A stretch of 64,000 nucleotides of DNA, from contig NZ_SLXM01000011.1 in assembly GCF_004345825.1 (NCBI RefSeq), positions 1 to 64,000 of the forward strand, read 5' to 3'. The position numbers and the translations under genes were made by a program. The stretch comes from Tenacibaculum skagerrakense (GTDB lineage Bacteria > Bacteroidota > Bacteroidia > Flavobacteriales > Flavobacteriaceae). A model generated the notes under the pieces. The model made no database searches. It was not told the origin of the DNA and was given only the letters and a program-made list of their open reading frames with translations. This document shows, piece after piece, positions 43,670 to 54,098 of the stretch; position 1 is the first letter of the stretch, and every line of letters starts with the position of its first letter.

Positions 43670-45361
43670 TTATTTACGATAAAACGTAGTAGAAATAGTT
43701 TCAGTATTTCCAACATTATCAGAAACTACAAGTTTAAAGATATGTTTGCTACCAACCAATTTTTTATCCGAAAAATCGTAGGTTAAAATTCCTTTCTTAT
43801 GATTGTATTCCATTAAAACCCATTCGTTATCTATGGTAGCTCTGTATTCATCAATCCCGGATTCTTTATCTTCAATTTTTACTTTTAGAGTTTCATTATT
43901 TGTTAACCATCTTCCTTCAGCAAAATTAATAAGCGTAATTTCAGGTTTTTTATCATCAAAAAGCAATGTATAACTTCCTAATGTTTTCTGATTAGTAAAA
44001 ACTTTGTCGTCTTTTTTTTTGGTCGTTACATATTTCGGGTATTTTTCTTTTGTAACATTGGCTATATACACCTGCTGTTTCTGAATTTCAGAAAGATGAT
44101 TTGTAGTAAAAGTTAAGGTGAATTTTTTATCAAGTGGAATGGTAGGTTCGTGAAGTTTAACAATTCCGTTTTCAAAACTAAAATCAATAAAACAATCGTG
44201 ATAAAAGGTGTTTTTAGGAAAAGCAACAGAGACGTTTTCTAACTCAAACTTGTGAAAATCTTTTGCAATAATCTTATAATTTGTGGTGTCTTTCTGAGAA
44301 AACATAGTATTGGAAGGTACTCCTTTAATAGGAATTCTTAGTGCAGTAGCATTTCCATTAAAATCTTTTGCAATAATTTCTACATTATAATTTTGATAGG
44401 CATTTATATTGATTTTACCATTATCAATTAAATCTTCATACAAGCTAAGTTTATTATTTTCTACTTTATGAGTTTTTTGAAAACGGTCTCTATAAGTATT
44501 GTAATGTTCGTAATCAATTAAAAGATTGATATACTTACTTTCTGCAAAAGAGAAAGTTTCAACATCGTGATAATATACTCTTTTACCATTTACATTCATT
44601 TCTAAGCTATAAATTCCATTTTTATTCATGGCAGCATTTTGATGATCATACACGAAAACACCCAAGCCAATAGTTCCGCTAGCATTAATTCTTTCTGCTA
44701 CATAATTTCCGTTGTCTAATTCTCTAATCGGAATTAAAGAACTATTATTTGAATTATTAATTCTAGAGCTATTATCTATGGCAAAAACCTTAAGTCCTTT
44801 TATGATTGGTTTTTTAGTATCATCTGCTTGTAAACCAAACAACATAGGGTTTATGATGTTTTCAGTTTTTGTATCACGAATTTCATAATGTAAATGTGGT
44901 CCACCAGAGCTTCCCGTATCACCAGAGTAAGCTATTATCTCGCCTTTTTTTACCACAAATTGTTCAGGTTTAGGAAATAAATTTCCAATGTTACCTTTTT
45001 CTCTTTGATATTGAGTTTTTCTAACGTATTCCTGAATTTTAGGAGCAAACCTTTGTAAGTGAGCATAAACAGTTGTGTATCCATTGGGATGGTTCACATA
45101 TAAAGCTTTACCATAACCATATTGTACGATTTTAATCCTTGAAATATAACCATCGGCAGTAGCTTTAATAGGAATTCCTTCTTTCTTTTGAGTTTTTAAA
45201 TCAATACCTGAATGAAAGTGGTTACTTCGAAGCTCACCAAATGTGCCCGCTACAACTACAGGGATATCCATAGGAGGTGAAAAATAGTTTCTTGGATACT
45301 TCTTTTGAGAGAAAGAGTAACTATAAATAAAGGTAAAAATTAATAAGAAATAATATTTCAA
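43670..45361 (-). CDS. M23-family metallopeptidase (LytM domain)
   Basis: 563 residues. Signal peptide to SFSQK, LytM/peptidase M23 domain at about 35-175 with all zinc ligands (His50 and Asp54 in HFHSGID, His156-x-His158 in PHLHYE), then a long C-terminal beta-rich region (Ig-like, GKINTDDK-free, ending FKLVVSDNVGNTETIS). M23 enzymes cut peptidoglycan cross-links; flavobacterial ones with beta domains are often placed next to outer-membrane receptors. Operon with the TBDR gene. Confidence 0.9.
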   Translation of the reverse strand: MKYYFLLIFTFIYSYSFSQKKYPRNYFSPPMDIPVVVAGTFGELRSNHFHSGIDLKTQKKEGIPIKATADGYISRIKIVQYGYGKALYVNHPNGYTTVYAHLQRFAPKIQEYVRKTQYQREKGNIGNLFPKPEQFVVKKGEIIAYSGDTGSSGGPHLHYEIRDTKTENIINPMLFGLQADDTKKPIIKGLKVFAIDNSSRINNSNNSSLIPIRELDNGNYVAERINASGTIGLGVFVYDHQNAAMNKNGIYSLEMNVNGKRVYYHDVETFSFAESKYINLLIDYEHYNTYRDRFQKTHKVENNKLSLYEDLIDNGKININAYQNYNVEIIAKDFNGNATALRIPIKGVPSNTMFSQKDTTNYKIIAKDFHKFELENVSVAFPKNTFYHDCFIDFSFENGIVKLHEPTIPLDKKFTLTFTTNHLSEIQKQQVYIANVTKEKYPKYVTTKKKDDKVFTNQKTLGSYTLLFDDKKPEITLINFAEGRWLTNNETLKVKIEDKESGIDEYRATIDNEWVLMEYNHKKGILTYDFSDKKLVGSKHIFKLVVSDNVGNTETISTTFYRK

Positions 45362-45451
45362 AGCGATACAATTTGGTAACGAAATTACTAAAATTATACC
45401 AAAATAATAATAGGTTGTATTTCAGTTAATTAATAAAAATGTATTTAAGAG

Positions 45452-45482
45452 TTGCTATTGTTAAAAGAGATTGTTAATTTTG
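45452..45482 (+). promoter_or_regulatory. Promoter of the coiled-coil/zapA operon
   Basis: TTG at 45452-45454, 20-base spacer, TAATTTTG at 45475-45482; ATG at 45509 is 26 bases downstream. A textbook Bacteroidota layout. Confidence 0.78.
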
Positions 45483-45508
45483 TGGAAATGGTTTTATCTC
45501 AATAATAG

Positions 45509-45799
45509 ATGAGTAATACTTTAGAAGCAATTCATTTACTGGAACTTAAGTTACAAGAAATGTTAGCTAGATATGAGTTCTTAAAAGAAGAAAACGAGAT
45601 ATTGCTTCAACAAAATGGAGAATTACAACAGCTATTAAATGAAAAACAGCAACAATTGGTTAGTCAGAGAAAACAATATGATGTATTAAAAGTTGCCAAA
45701 ACCATTGAAGGCAGTAATGAAGATTCGAGAAATACAAAACTCAAAATAAATGCTTTAATTCGAGAGATAGATAAATGTATCATACTCTTGAATGCATAA
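45509..45799 (+). CDS. Small coiled-coil protein upstream of zapA (ZapB-like?)
   Basis: 96 residues, almost entirely a coiled coil (LLELKLQEMLARYEFLKEE, NEKQQQLVSQRKQY) with a short tail (LIREIDKCIILLNA). Length and heptad pattern resemble ZapB, which binds ZapA at the division ring, and it precedes zapA by 16 bases. Homology to ZapB cannot be shown from composition alone; the call rests on context. Confidence 0.6.
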   Translation: MSNTLEAIHLLELKLQEMLARYEFLKEENEILLQQNGELQQLLNEKQQQLVSQRKQYDVLKVAKTIEGSNEDSRNTKLKINALIREIDKCIILLNA

Positions 45800-45815
45800 A
45801 AGTTCTTTTAAAAAA

Positions 45816-46106
45816 ATGGAAAAATTAAAAGTTAATGTGGTCATAGCTGGAAGAACTTATCCTTTGATTGTAAAAGATGCATTGGAAGAGGAAGGGATGA
45901 GAAAAGCCGCTAAGCAGATTAACAATTTAATTTTAAATTTCGAACAAAATTATGCTGTAGCTGATAAACAAGATGTTTTAGCCATGTGTGCATTACAGTA
46001 TGCATCAAAAATGGAAATAAATTCAATTAAAGCATCTGAAGAAGCTACAGAAGTATTAAATAAAATAAATGACCTGACAAATTTGTTAGATAATCATTTA
46101 AAATAA
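45816..46106 (+). CDS. zapA: Cell division protein ZapA
   Basis: 96 residues from ATG at 45816 (MEKLKVNVVIAGRTYPL); an upstream ATG at 45792 is in frame but gives a nonconserved extension. ZapA head (AGRTYPLIVKDALEEEGMRKAAKQINNLI) and C-terminal coiled coil are present. Promotes FtsZ filament bundling. Followed by the 6S RNA. Confidence 0.9.
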   Translation: MEKLKVNVVIAGRTYPLIVKDALEEEGMRKAAKQINNLILNFEQNYAVADKQDVLAMCALQYASKMEINSIKASEEATEVLNKINDLTNLLDNHLK

Positions 46107-46127
46107 GTTCATTATATAACAGTAAAC

Positions 46128-46292
46128 ATACTGCCTATATTAGTAAAAGTTTAATAAACTCAACACTATTCAATTAAAAAGAATGAGTCTTGGTTAGTAA
46201 AGCAAGCCGTTAATTCGGATCCTTGAGCAACCGGTTAGTTCTAAACCTGTTTATCAGGAGTTTATAAAATCACTACTAATATGGGCTTTTTT
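46128..46292 (+). ncRNA. ssrS: 6S RNA (flavobacterial type)
   Basis: Long-range pairing folds the zapA-rny spacer into one rod. Outer stem: GCCTATATTAGTA (46133-46145) with TACTAATATGGGC (46274-46286), 13 bp with one G-U. Nested inside: ATAAACTC (46154-46161) with GAGTTTAT (46258-46265). The middle is a large, weakly paired bubble plus short hairpins, as in 6S RNA, which mimics an open promoter and traps the housekeeping polymerase. A T run follows the outer stem, serving as terminator. Position next to zapA matches the zapA-ssrS order in gamma-proteobacteria, and a flavobacterial 6S family is known. End points are approximate. Confidence 0.85.
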
Positions 46293-46320
46293 TATTTTTA
46301 AGAATATAGATATTCAATTT

Positions 46321-47886
46321 ATGGAAGGATTAGTATTACCAATTTTGGTAGGTGTTGTAGGAATTGTAATAGGTTTTATTATTGCAAAAATGCTTGAGAA
46401 AACTAAAGCTAATAAGCTTTTAAAAGAGACAAATAAGGAAGCACAAAGCATACTAAAAGAAGCAAAAATAGAGGCAGAGGCTATCAAAAAAGATAAAATT
46501 TTACAAGCGAAAGAAAAGTTTATAGAACTTAAATCAGAGCATGAGAAAGTAATTTTATCAAGAGAAAAAAAGATGTCTGATGTGGAGAAAAGGATTCGTG
46601 ATAAAGAATCTAGAGTTTCTTCTGAATTAGACAAGAATAAGAAACTAACACAATCTTTAGAAAAAAAGACTTCTGATTTAGATTTTAAATTAGACTTTTT
46701 AGAAAAAAGAGAATCAGAAGTTGAAAAGTTGCATAAAAGGCATGTAGATATGCTTGAACAAATTTCTGGGTTTTCTGCTGATGAGGCAAAAACAGAGTTA
46801 GTTGCTTCTCTAAAGGAAGAGGCAAAAGCGGATGCTATGAGTTTTATTCAAGAAACGTTAGAAGAAGCTAAAATGACTGCTCAGCAAGAAGCAAGAAAAG
46901 TAGTGTTAAATACTATTCAACGAGTAGGAGTAGAGCAAGCAATTGAAAACTGTGTTTCTGTTTTTAACCTTGAGTCTGATGATGTAAAAGGAAGAATTAT
47001 TGGTAGAGAAGGTAGGAATATTCGTGCTTTAGAAGCTGCAACAGGTGTAGAGATTATTGTGGATGATACACCAGAAGCGATTATTCTTTCTTGTTTTGAT
47101 CCAGTTCGTAGAGAAATTGCAAGGTTATCAATGCATAAATTGGTAACAGATGGAAGAATTCATCCAGCTAGGATTGAGGAGGTAGTTCGTAAGACTGAAA
47201 AACAAATTAGCCAAGAGATTATTGAAGTAGGTAAGCGTACTGTTATCGATTTAGGTATACATGGTTTACATCCTGAATTAATCAAAACAGTTGGTAGAAT
47301 GAAATATCGTTCTTCTTATGGTCAAAACTTATTACAACACTCACGTGAGGTAGCAAATTTATGTGGTTTGATGGCTGCTGAAATGGGCTTAAATGCAAAA
47401 GCAGCAAAAAGAGCAGGTTTATTACATGATATTGGTAAGGTTCCAGAAACTGAAAGTGAATTACCGCATGCTTTACTTGGAATGCAATGGGCAGAAAAGT
47501 ATGGAGAAAAACCAGACGTATGCAACGCTATTGGTGCTCACCACGACGAAATTGAAATGAAGAGTTTAATAGCACCAATCGTTCAGGTTTGTGATGCGAT
47601 TTCAGGAGCTAGACCTGGAGCTAGACGTCAAGTTTTAGACAGCTACATTCAACGTTTAAAAGATTTAGAAGATATTGCATTTGGTTTTACAGGTGTACAA
47701 AAAGCGTATGCTATTCAGGCCGGAAGAGAATTAAGAGTTATGGTAGAAAGTACCAAAGTTAATGATGAAAAAGCTGCTGAGTTATCATTCAATATTTCTC
47801 AAAAAATACAAAATGATATGACCTATCCAGGGCAAGTTAAAGTTACTGTAATTAGAGAAACAAGAGCAGTTAATGTAGCGAAGTAA
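46321..47886 (+). CDS. rny: Ribonuclease Y
   Basis: 521 residues. N-terminal membrane helix ([20 protein letters not shown]), long coiled coil (about 40-170), KH domain ([15 protein letters not shown]) and HD domain ([18 protein letters not shown]) ending with the conserved [14 protein letters not shown]. Membrane-anchored endoribonuclease for mRNA turnover. Adjacent to 6S RNA. Confidence 0.96.
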   Translation: MEGLVLPILVGVVGIVIGFIIAKMLEKTKANKLLKETNKEAQSILKEAKIEAEAIKKDKILQAKEKFIELKSEHEKVILSREKKMSDVEKRIRDKESRVSSELDKNKKLTQSLEKKTSDLDFKLDFLEKRESEVEKLHKRHVDMLEQISGFSADEAKTELVASLKEEAKADAMSFIQETLEEAKMTAQQEARKVVLNTIQRVGVEQAIENCVSVFNLESDDVKGRIIGREGRNIRALEAATGVEIIVDDTPEAIILSCFDPVRREIARLSMHKLVTDGRIHPARIEEVVRKTEKQISQEIIEVGKRTVIDLGIHGLHPELIKTVGRMKYRSSYGQNLLQHSREVANLCGLMAAEMGLNAKAAKRAGLLHDIGKVPETESELPHALLGMQWAEKYGEKPDVCNAIGAHHDEIEMKSLIAPIVQVCDAISGARPGARRQVLDSYIQRLKDLEDIAFGFTGVQKAYAIQAGRELRVMVESTKVNDEKAAELSFNISQKIQNDMTYPGQVKVTVIRETRAVNVAK

Positions 47887-47903
47887 TAGATAAAATATAC
47901 TCA

Positions 47904-47939
47904 ATAAAAAAACCACTGTTGTAAACAGTGGTTTTTTTT
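47904..47939. terminator. Bidirectional terminator between rny and the DEAD-box gene
   Basis: AAAAACCACTGTT (47908-47920) pairs with AACAGTGGTTTTT (47924-47936), GTA loop, flanked by A and T runs. Confidence 0.93.
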
Positions 47940-47954
47940 ATGGTATAATTTTTC

Positions 47955-49751
47955 TTAAGATCTTCTTCTTGATCTTCTAGAATCTTTATTTTTGAAATCT
48001 CTGTTTTTAGTATTCTCTTTTTTAGGAAAAGATTTTTTCTCAGAACTGTTTCTGGTTCTTCCAAATCCTTTAGAAGGACTGTCATCATTTCTTTTCTTGG
48101 TTCTTCTACCTCCACCACCTTTTCTTTCCGTCTTTGTAATTTCAATATTCACTCTTCTTCCATTAAATTCAGGAGAATTGGCAGCAAACGCATCAAGGGT
48201 ATTGTTTTCGTAGTTCTTATCTATTTCAAAGAATGAAAAAGTGTCTAATATATCAATAGCACCTATTTCAACATTATTATTAATTCCTTGCTCGTTGATT
48301 AATCCCATTAGTTTAGCAGGATTTAATCGATCTTTTCTTCCTAAATTAATAAAGAAACGTGTCATATCTTCACTAGGCATTCTTCCGTTTCTACCATTGC
48401 TACGACGATCACGTTCATTTGAGATGTCATTATTTAAGTCAGGTGCATTTTCATAATATGATAGGAATGAATTAAATTCAAGTGAAACAAATTTTTGAAT
48501 TAATTCTTCTCTTGAAAAATTCTTAAGCTTATCGTAAATATTTGGTAAATAAGTGTCAATTTCAGACGTGTTTACTTCTGAGTTTTCAATCTTGTCAATT
48601 AAATGGAATAATTGTTTTTCACAAATTTCTTTTCCAGTAGGAATTGAAGTCTCAACAAACTTCTTCTTAAGTGCTCTTTCAATAGGGTTTAATTTGCTTC
48701 TTTCTTTCCTGTTTACTAAAACAACTGAAACTCCTTTATTTCCCGCTCTACCTGTTCTTCCACTTCTGTGGTTGTAGTTTTCAATTTGGTCTGGCAATTT
48801 ATGATTGATTACATGCGATAGGTTATCAACATCTAAACCTCTAGCAGCAACATCTGTAGCAACTAACATTTGGATATTTTTCTTTCTGAATTTTTCCATA
48901 ACACTATCACGTTGCGCTTGTGATAAGTCACCATGTAATGAATCTGCATTATATCCATCCTGAATAAGTTTATCTGCAACTTCTTGAGTCTCTCTACGAG
49001 TACGACAAAACACAATTGCATAAATATCAGGATTAATATCTGCTATTCGTTTTAAAGAAGCATAACGAGTTTTTTCTGATACTAGATAGTATTCGTGAGA
49101 AACGTTATCAGAACCTTGGTTTTTTTCTCCAGAAGATATTTCAACTGGATTATGCATATAGTTTTTAGCAATAGATTCTACTTCTTTTGGGAAGGTAGCC
49201 GAAAATAATAATGTTTGCTTTGAGCTAGGAGTTGCATCAAGAACTTGGTCTAACTCGTCTTTAAAGCCCATGTTTAACATCTCATCAGCTTCATCTAACA
49301 CTAACCATTTTATGTTTCCTAGTTTTAAAGCTCTACGTCTAATTAAATCTACGGTTCTACCAGGAGTTCCTATTACTATTTGCGCGCCTCTTTTTAATTG
49401 CTTTATTTGTTGCTCAATATTAGCACCTCCGTAAACGGTAACCACTTTTAAATCTGGTAAATATTTAGAAAAATCTTCAATGTTTTTTCCAATTTGTACA
49501 GCTAATTCTCTTGTTGGAGATAAAATTATGGCTTGAGAGTTATCATCTTTATCATCAATTAGTTCAACTATAGGTAAACTAAAAGCAGCTGTTTTACCTG
49601 TACCGGTTTGTGCAAATGCTTTTAAATCTTTAGAAGATGATAAAATTTGTGGAATAGCTTTTTCTTGAATAGTTGTTGGAGTTTCATAACCTAAATCTAC
49701 CAACGCCTTACTAATAGGTTCTTTTAAACCTAAGTCTGCGAATTTTGACAT
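47955..49751 (-). CDS. DEAD-box RNA helicase with DbpA-type RNA-binding domain
   Basis: 598 residues. Q motif, Walker A (AQTGTGKT), DEAD (LDEADEML), SAT, HRSGRTGRAG; a C-terminal DbpA-like RRM (about 460-545: MTRFFINLGRKDRLNPAKL, GINNNVEIGAIDI) and a Lys/Arg/Gly-rich tail. DeaD/CsdA-type helicase for ribosome assembly, mRNA decay or cold growth. Its leader contains a hairpin next to the start (49755-49773). Confidence 0.92.
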   Translation of the reverse strand: MSKFADLGLKEPISKALVDLGYETPTTIQEKAIPQILSSSKDLKAFAQTGTGKTAAFSLPIVELIDDKDDNSQAIILSPTRELAVQIGKNIEDFSKYLPDLKVVTVYGGANIEQQIKQLKRGAQIVIGTPGRTVDLIRRRALKLGNIKWLVLDEADEMLNMGFKDELDQVLDATPSSKQTLLFSATFPKEVESIAKNYMHNPVEISSGEKNQGSDNVSHEYYLVSEKTRYASLKRIADINPDIYAIVFCRTRRETQEVADKLIQDGYNADSLHGDLSQAQRDSVMEKFRKKNIQMLVATDVAARGLDVDNLSHVINHKLPDQIENYNHRSGRTGRAGNKGVSVVLVNRKERSKLNPIERALKKKFVETSIPTGKEICEKQLFHLIDKIENSEVNTSEIDTYLPNIYDKLKNFSREELIQKFVSLEFNSFLSYYENAPDLNNDISNERDRRSNGRNGRMPSEDMTRFFINLGRKDRLNPAKLMGLINEQGINNNVEIGAIDILDTFSFFEIDKNYENNTLDAFAANSPEFNGRRVNIEITKTERKGGGGRRTKKRNDDSPSKGFGRTRNSSEKKSFPKKENTKNRDFKNKDSRRSRRRS

Positions 49752-49754
49752 AAT

Positions 49755-49773
49755 GTGAATTTAACGAATTCAC
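49755..49773 (-). promoter_or_regulatory. Hairpin next to the helicase start codon
   Basis: GTGAATT (49755-49761) / AATTCAC (49767-49773), 7 bp, 5-base loop, only 3 bases upstream of the ATG on the minus strand. It would hide the ribosome-entry site in the mRNA; cold-responsive helicase genes often have structured leaders. Confidence 0.45.
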
Positions 49774-49821
49774 AGATGCCCTATCCGCGAATTCTTATAT
49801 TAATATATTTTAAGGACGGCG

Positions 49822-49829
49822 CAAAAGTA
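49822..49829 (-). promoter_or_regulatory. -7 promoter element of the helicase gene
   Basis: On the minus strand TACTTTTG matches TAnnTTTG and would give a leader of about 65 bases that includes the 49755-49773 hairpin. No -33 TTG at the proper distance. Confidence 0.5.
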
Positions 49830-49860
49830 GTAAATTAAAAACAAACTGATTCTTAATTAT

Positions 49861-51219
49861 TTAATAAAGTTCAGTTATTTGTTTTTCAATCTTTTTTGAA
49901 GACAAAGCACAAAAACCGTTTACTACAGTTCCTTTTTTATCTATTAATACCATTCTAGGGTATTTACTTGTTAAAAACTTATGAGCGTCACTCTCTTTAT
50001 GAAGATAAAATTGATGCTTAATGTTCAAGTCTTTAATATATTCATTCTTGTTATCATTTATATTGATAACTAAAAATTTGACTTCAGGATGATTGTTGAT
50101 TAAATAATTCATTCTTGAAGACACCCAATTATCAGAAGAAAAATCTTTATTTCTGAAATAAATTACGGTGCTATTTCCTCGGATAATATCATTAATATTC
50201 TCCATTGAACCTTGTGGAGAATATAACTTAAAATTAGGGAATAACTTGCTTTTTGGTATTAACTTCACATCAGATAACAAACACGCAATTTCTTCTTTGT
50301 CTGCATCATTAGATGAAAAGTTAGAAAAATAATTGTAAGCTTTTTTATTAAGATTACAACTTGTCTTTGTATAGAAATGCCTTATTATAGTTTCTTTTAA
50401 TAATTTATTCTTTAGTTCTTGAGAATTTATTTTATTGTTAACGGTCTCTAAAACGGCAACTGTGAATTCATCACTATCGTCTTTTATGTTTTTAGCATAT
50501 ACATCGTAATATATGTTATTGTAAACATATTTTCTGTAAGGAGAGAAAAACATCAGAGAGTCACTGTTAATATTTACATTTTCTCTATGAGCAATAAATT
50601 TACTCTCGTTAATATCCTGAGGGTTATCTTTCAAACGATTGTTTATAACGTATGTTTCTAACTTAGTATATAAAGGATAATACAAAGCTATTTTTAAAAC
50701 GTCAAGATATTTTGTAGAAGTTTCTGGATAGTCTGATGTAAAACTGTTTATGTAAGATTCTTTAATTGATTTTAAAGAGTCTACAGTTTTTAAAAAAACA
50801 TCGTTTGGTAGTTGATAGTACTTGTAAAAATCTTTAACCTGTTGTTCATTGATTAAAAAATTTTCAATCAAAGCATTGTTTTTCTCTGCATTACTTCCAC
50901 TAAAAACTAAAGATTCATCAAAATCCCATGTATTCAAGCGAATTAGTAAACTGTCTTGAGGCTCTAAAAAGATATATTGGAATTCGGCTCCGTGTTTAAA
51001 AAGGTATAATCCTGTTTTAATATTTTTAAAAGTCCCTGTAAAAGTATTGTCAGATTTTAACTTAACTGTGTCTATAAGTTCTTCATAATGATTGTGTAAG
51101 GTGATAAAATCAGATTTGGGATTGATGATTTTTCCTCCAACATAAGTGTAGTTCTCTTTTTTTACGTCATTACAACTTATTATAAAGATTGATAAAAGGG
51201 GAACTAAATATTTAATCAT
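49861..51219 (-). CDS. TlpA/DUF4369-like lipoprotein with degenerate thioredoxin fold
   Basis: 452 residues from ATG at 51219, giving lipobox FIISCNDV (Cys16). The open frame reaches 51276, but the promoter at 51250-51276 lies inside that stretch, so the later start is right. N-terminal DUF4369-like beta domain (YVGGKIINPKSDFITL, GLYLFKHGAEFQYIFLEPQDSLLIRL), helical middle, C-terminal thioredoxin-like domain (STVIYFRNKDFSSDNWVSSRM, FLVININDN, PRMVLIDKKGTVVNGF). Where TlpA has WCxxC this protein has DFSSDNWV, so no redox pair. Presumably a non-redox binding or structural envelope protein. Confidence 0.78.
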   Translation of the reverse strand: MIKYLVPLLSIFIISCNDVKKENYTYVGGKIINPKSDFITLHNHYEELIDTVKLKSDNTFTGTFKNIKTGLYLFKHGAEFQYIFLEPQDSLLIRLNTWDFDESLVFSGSNAEKNNALIENFLINEQQVKDFYKYYQLPNDVFLKTVDSLKSIKESYINSFTSDYPETSTKYLDVLKIALYYPLYTKLETYVINNRLKDNPQDINESKFIAHRENVNINSDSLMFFSPYRKYVYNNIYYDVYAKNIKDDSDEFTVAVLETVNNKINSQELKNKLLKETIIRHFYTKTSCNLNKKAYNYFSNFSSNDADKEEIACLLSDVKLIPKSKLFPNFKLYSPQGSMENINDIIRGNSTVIYFRNKDFSSDNWVSSRMNYLINNHPEVKFLVININDNKNEYIKDLNIKHQFYLHKESDAHKFLTSKYPRMVLIDKKGTVVNGFCALSSKKIEKQITELY

Positions 51220-51249
51220 TTTATTCAAAACGGCACATAAATTAACGCT

Positions 51250-51276
51250 CAAAAATAGAAATATAGAGGGGATCAA
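51250..51276 (-). promoter_or_regulatory. Promoter of the TlpA-like lipoprotein gene
   Basis: On the minus strand TATTTTTG (complement of 51250-51257) matches TAnnTTTG; TTG (complement of 51274-51276) 16 bases upstream is a possible -33. Start site near 51244 fixes the downstream ATG at 51219. Confidence 0.6.
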
Positions 51277-51368
51277 GATGTTAATTCGATGTTAATATTC
51301 AAAAAAATAAGAGATTTTTAACGATATAATTTATCAGCTATAAATGCTAGAAAAGAGAGGAGATTTCA

Positions 51369-51376
51369 TACTTTTG
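51369..51376 (+). promoter_or_regulatory. -7 promoter element of the ABC-F gene
   Basis: TACTTTTG matches TAnnTTTG, 23 bases before the ATG at 51400; no -33 TTG at proper distance. Confidence 0.55.
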
Positions 51377-51381
51377 CATAG

Positions 51382-53020
<1,639 letters not shown>

Positions 53021-53022
<2 letters not shown>

Positions 53023-53052
53023 AAAAAGGAAGCTGAAAAGCTTCCTTTTTTT
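53021..53052. terminator. Bidirectional terminator between ABC-F and oxyR
   Basis: AGGAAGCT (53027-53034) / AGCTTCCT (53039-53046) with a GAAA tetraloop and flanking A7 and T7 runs. Confidence 0.93.
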
Positions 53053-53992
53053 ATTCCTTTCGTATAGGACTTATTATATCTACATCACTAAAAGCTATTG
53101 CTCCTCTTATAATTCCATCAATATTAGACTTTAAAGCTTCAATTAATTGCATTTTTAATTGCGATTTATGATAAATCAAACTTACTTCTCTTGCAGGAGG
53201 CGGAGTTTCAAACTCACGTAAATGAGTTTTATCTTCATCATTTAAATCTAAAGTATTTAAATAAGGAAGTAAGGTCATTCCCAATCCATCTTTAGAGAGT
53301 TTTATTAATGTATCAAAACTTCCGCTTTCTAAATGAAATTTTTTGTGATCGTCTTTTTTATTTACTTTACATAAATTGATAACACTGTTTTTAAAACAAT
53401 GCCCATCTTCTAGAAGTAAAATATCTTCTAACTCTAAATCTTCAATAGATAATTTATCTTTTTGAAACAAACGATGTTCATTTGGAATTAAACCAACAAA
53501 AGGTTCATAATATAAAACACGCTCTTTAATAGATTCGTTTCCTAAAGGTGTAGCAGCAATAGCAGCATCAATATGACCGTCTGTAAGTTTTCTGATGATT
53601 TCTTCGGTTGTTAACTCTTCAATAATCAATTGAACTTTAGGATAGGTTTTAGTAAAGTGTTTTAAAAACATTGGTAGCAATGTTGGCATAATTGTAGGAA
53701 TTATACCTAACTTGAATTCTCCTCCAATGTATCCTTTTTGTTGATGAACGATGTCAATAATTCTATTACTCTCATCAACAATTACTTTTGCTTGTTCAAC
53801 AATTCTTTTTCCTACAGGAGTTAACTCTATTGGTTTTTTAGAACGATTAAAAATTTTAGCATCTAACTCTTCCTCCAGTTTTTGAATTTGCATACTTAAC
53901 GTAGGCTGTGTTACAAAACAATGTTCTGCAGCAACAGTAAAATTTTTGTGTTCGGCTACGGCTAATGTATACTTTAATTGTGTAATGGTCAT
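53051..53992 (-). CDS. oxyR: Peroxide-sensing LysR regulator OxyR
   Basis: 313 residues. LysR N-terminal HTH (FTVAAEHCFVTQPTLSMQIQ), substrate-binding domain with the two OxyR redox cysteines exactly as in E. coli by number: Cys199 and Cys208 in LLEDGHCFKNSVINLC. Peroxide would form a disulfide and activate transcription. Divergent from dps, a classical OxyR target, with shared intergenic region. Confidence 0.93.
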   Translation of the reverse strand: MTITQLKYTLAVAEHKNFTVAAEHCFVTQPTLSMQIQKLEEELDAKIFNRSKKPIELTPVGKRIVEQAKVIVDESNRIIDIVHQQKGYIGGEFKLGIIPTIMPTLLPMFLKHFTKTYPKVQLIIEELTTEEIIRKLTDGHIDAAIAATPLGNESIKERVLYYEPFVGLIPNEHRLFQKDKLSIEDLELEDILLLEDGHCFKNSVINLCKVNKKDDHKKFHLESGSFDTLIKLSKDGLGMTLLPYLNTLDLNDEDKTHLREFETPPPAREVSLIYHKSQLKMQLIEALKSNIDGIIRGAIAFSDVDIISPIRKE

Positions 53993-54012
53993 TAATAATA
54001 ATTTTCGATAAA

Positions 54013-54027
54013 GATATTAAAACTATC
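54013..54027. promoter_or_regulatory. Candidate OxyR operator between oxyR and dps
   Basis: GATA-TTAAAAC-TATC is a 4-7-4 dyad with the spacing of a LysR T-N11-A box, followed by AATTAT. It is 21 bases after the oxyR ATG and 15 before the dps -33. Resembles the ATAG-N7-CTAT OxyR half-element only loosely. Confidence 0.4.
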
Positions 54028-54041
54028 AATTATACTAATGG

Positions 54042-54070
54042 TTGAGACGCTTTATTTTGGGGTAATTTTG
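54042..54070 (+). promoter_or_regulatory. Promoter of dps
   Basis: TTG at 54042-54044, 18-base spacer, TAATTTTG at 54063-54070; ATG at 54099, 28 bases downstream. Confidence 0.75.
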
Positions 54071-54098
54071 TAGTAACGTAAGACAAAAGATTAAAAAC

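Noticed and set aside
47870..48145. 91-codon frame overlapping the helicase end on the minus strand
   Set aside because: It is an out-of-frame reading of the basic helicase tail and runs across the rny-helicase terminator.
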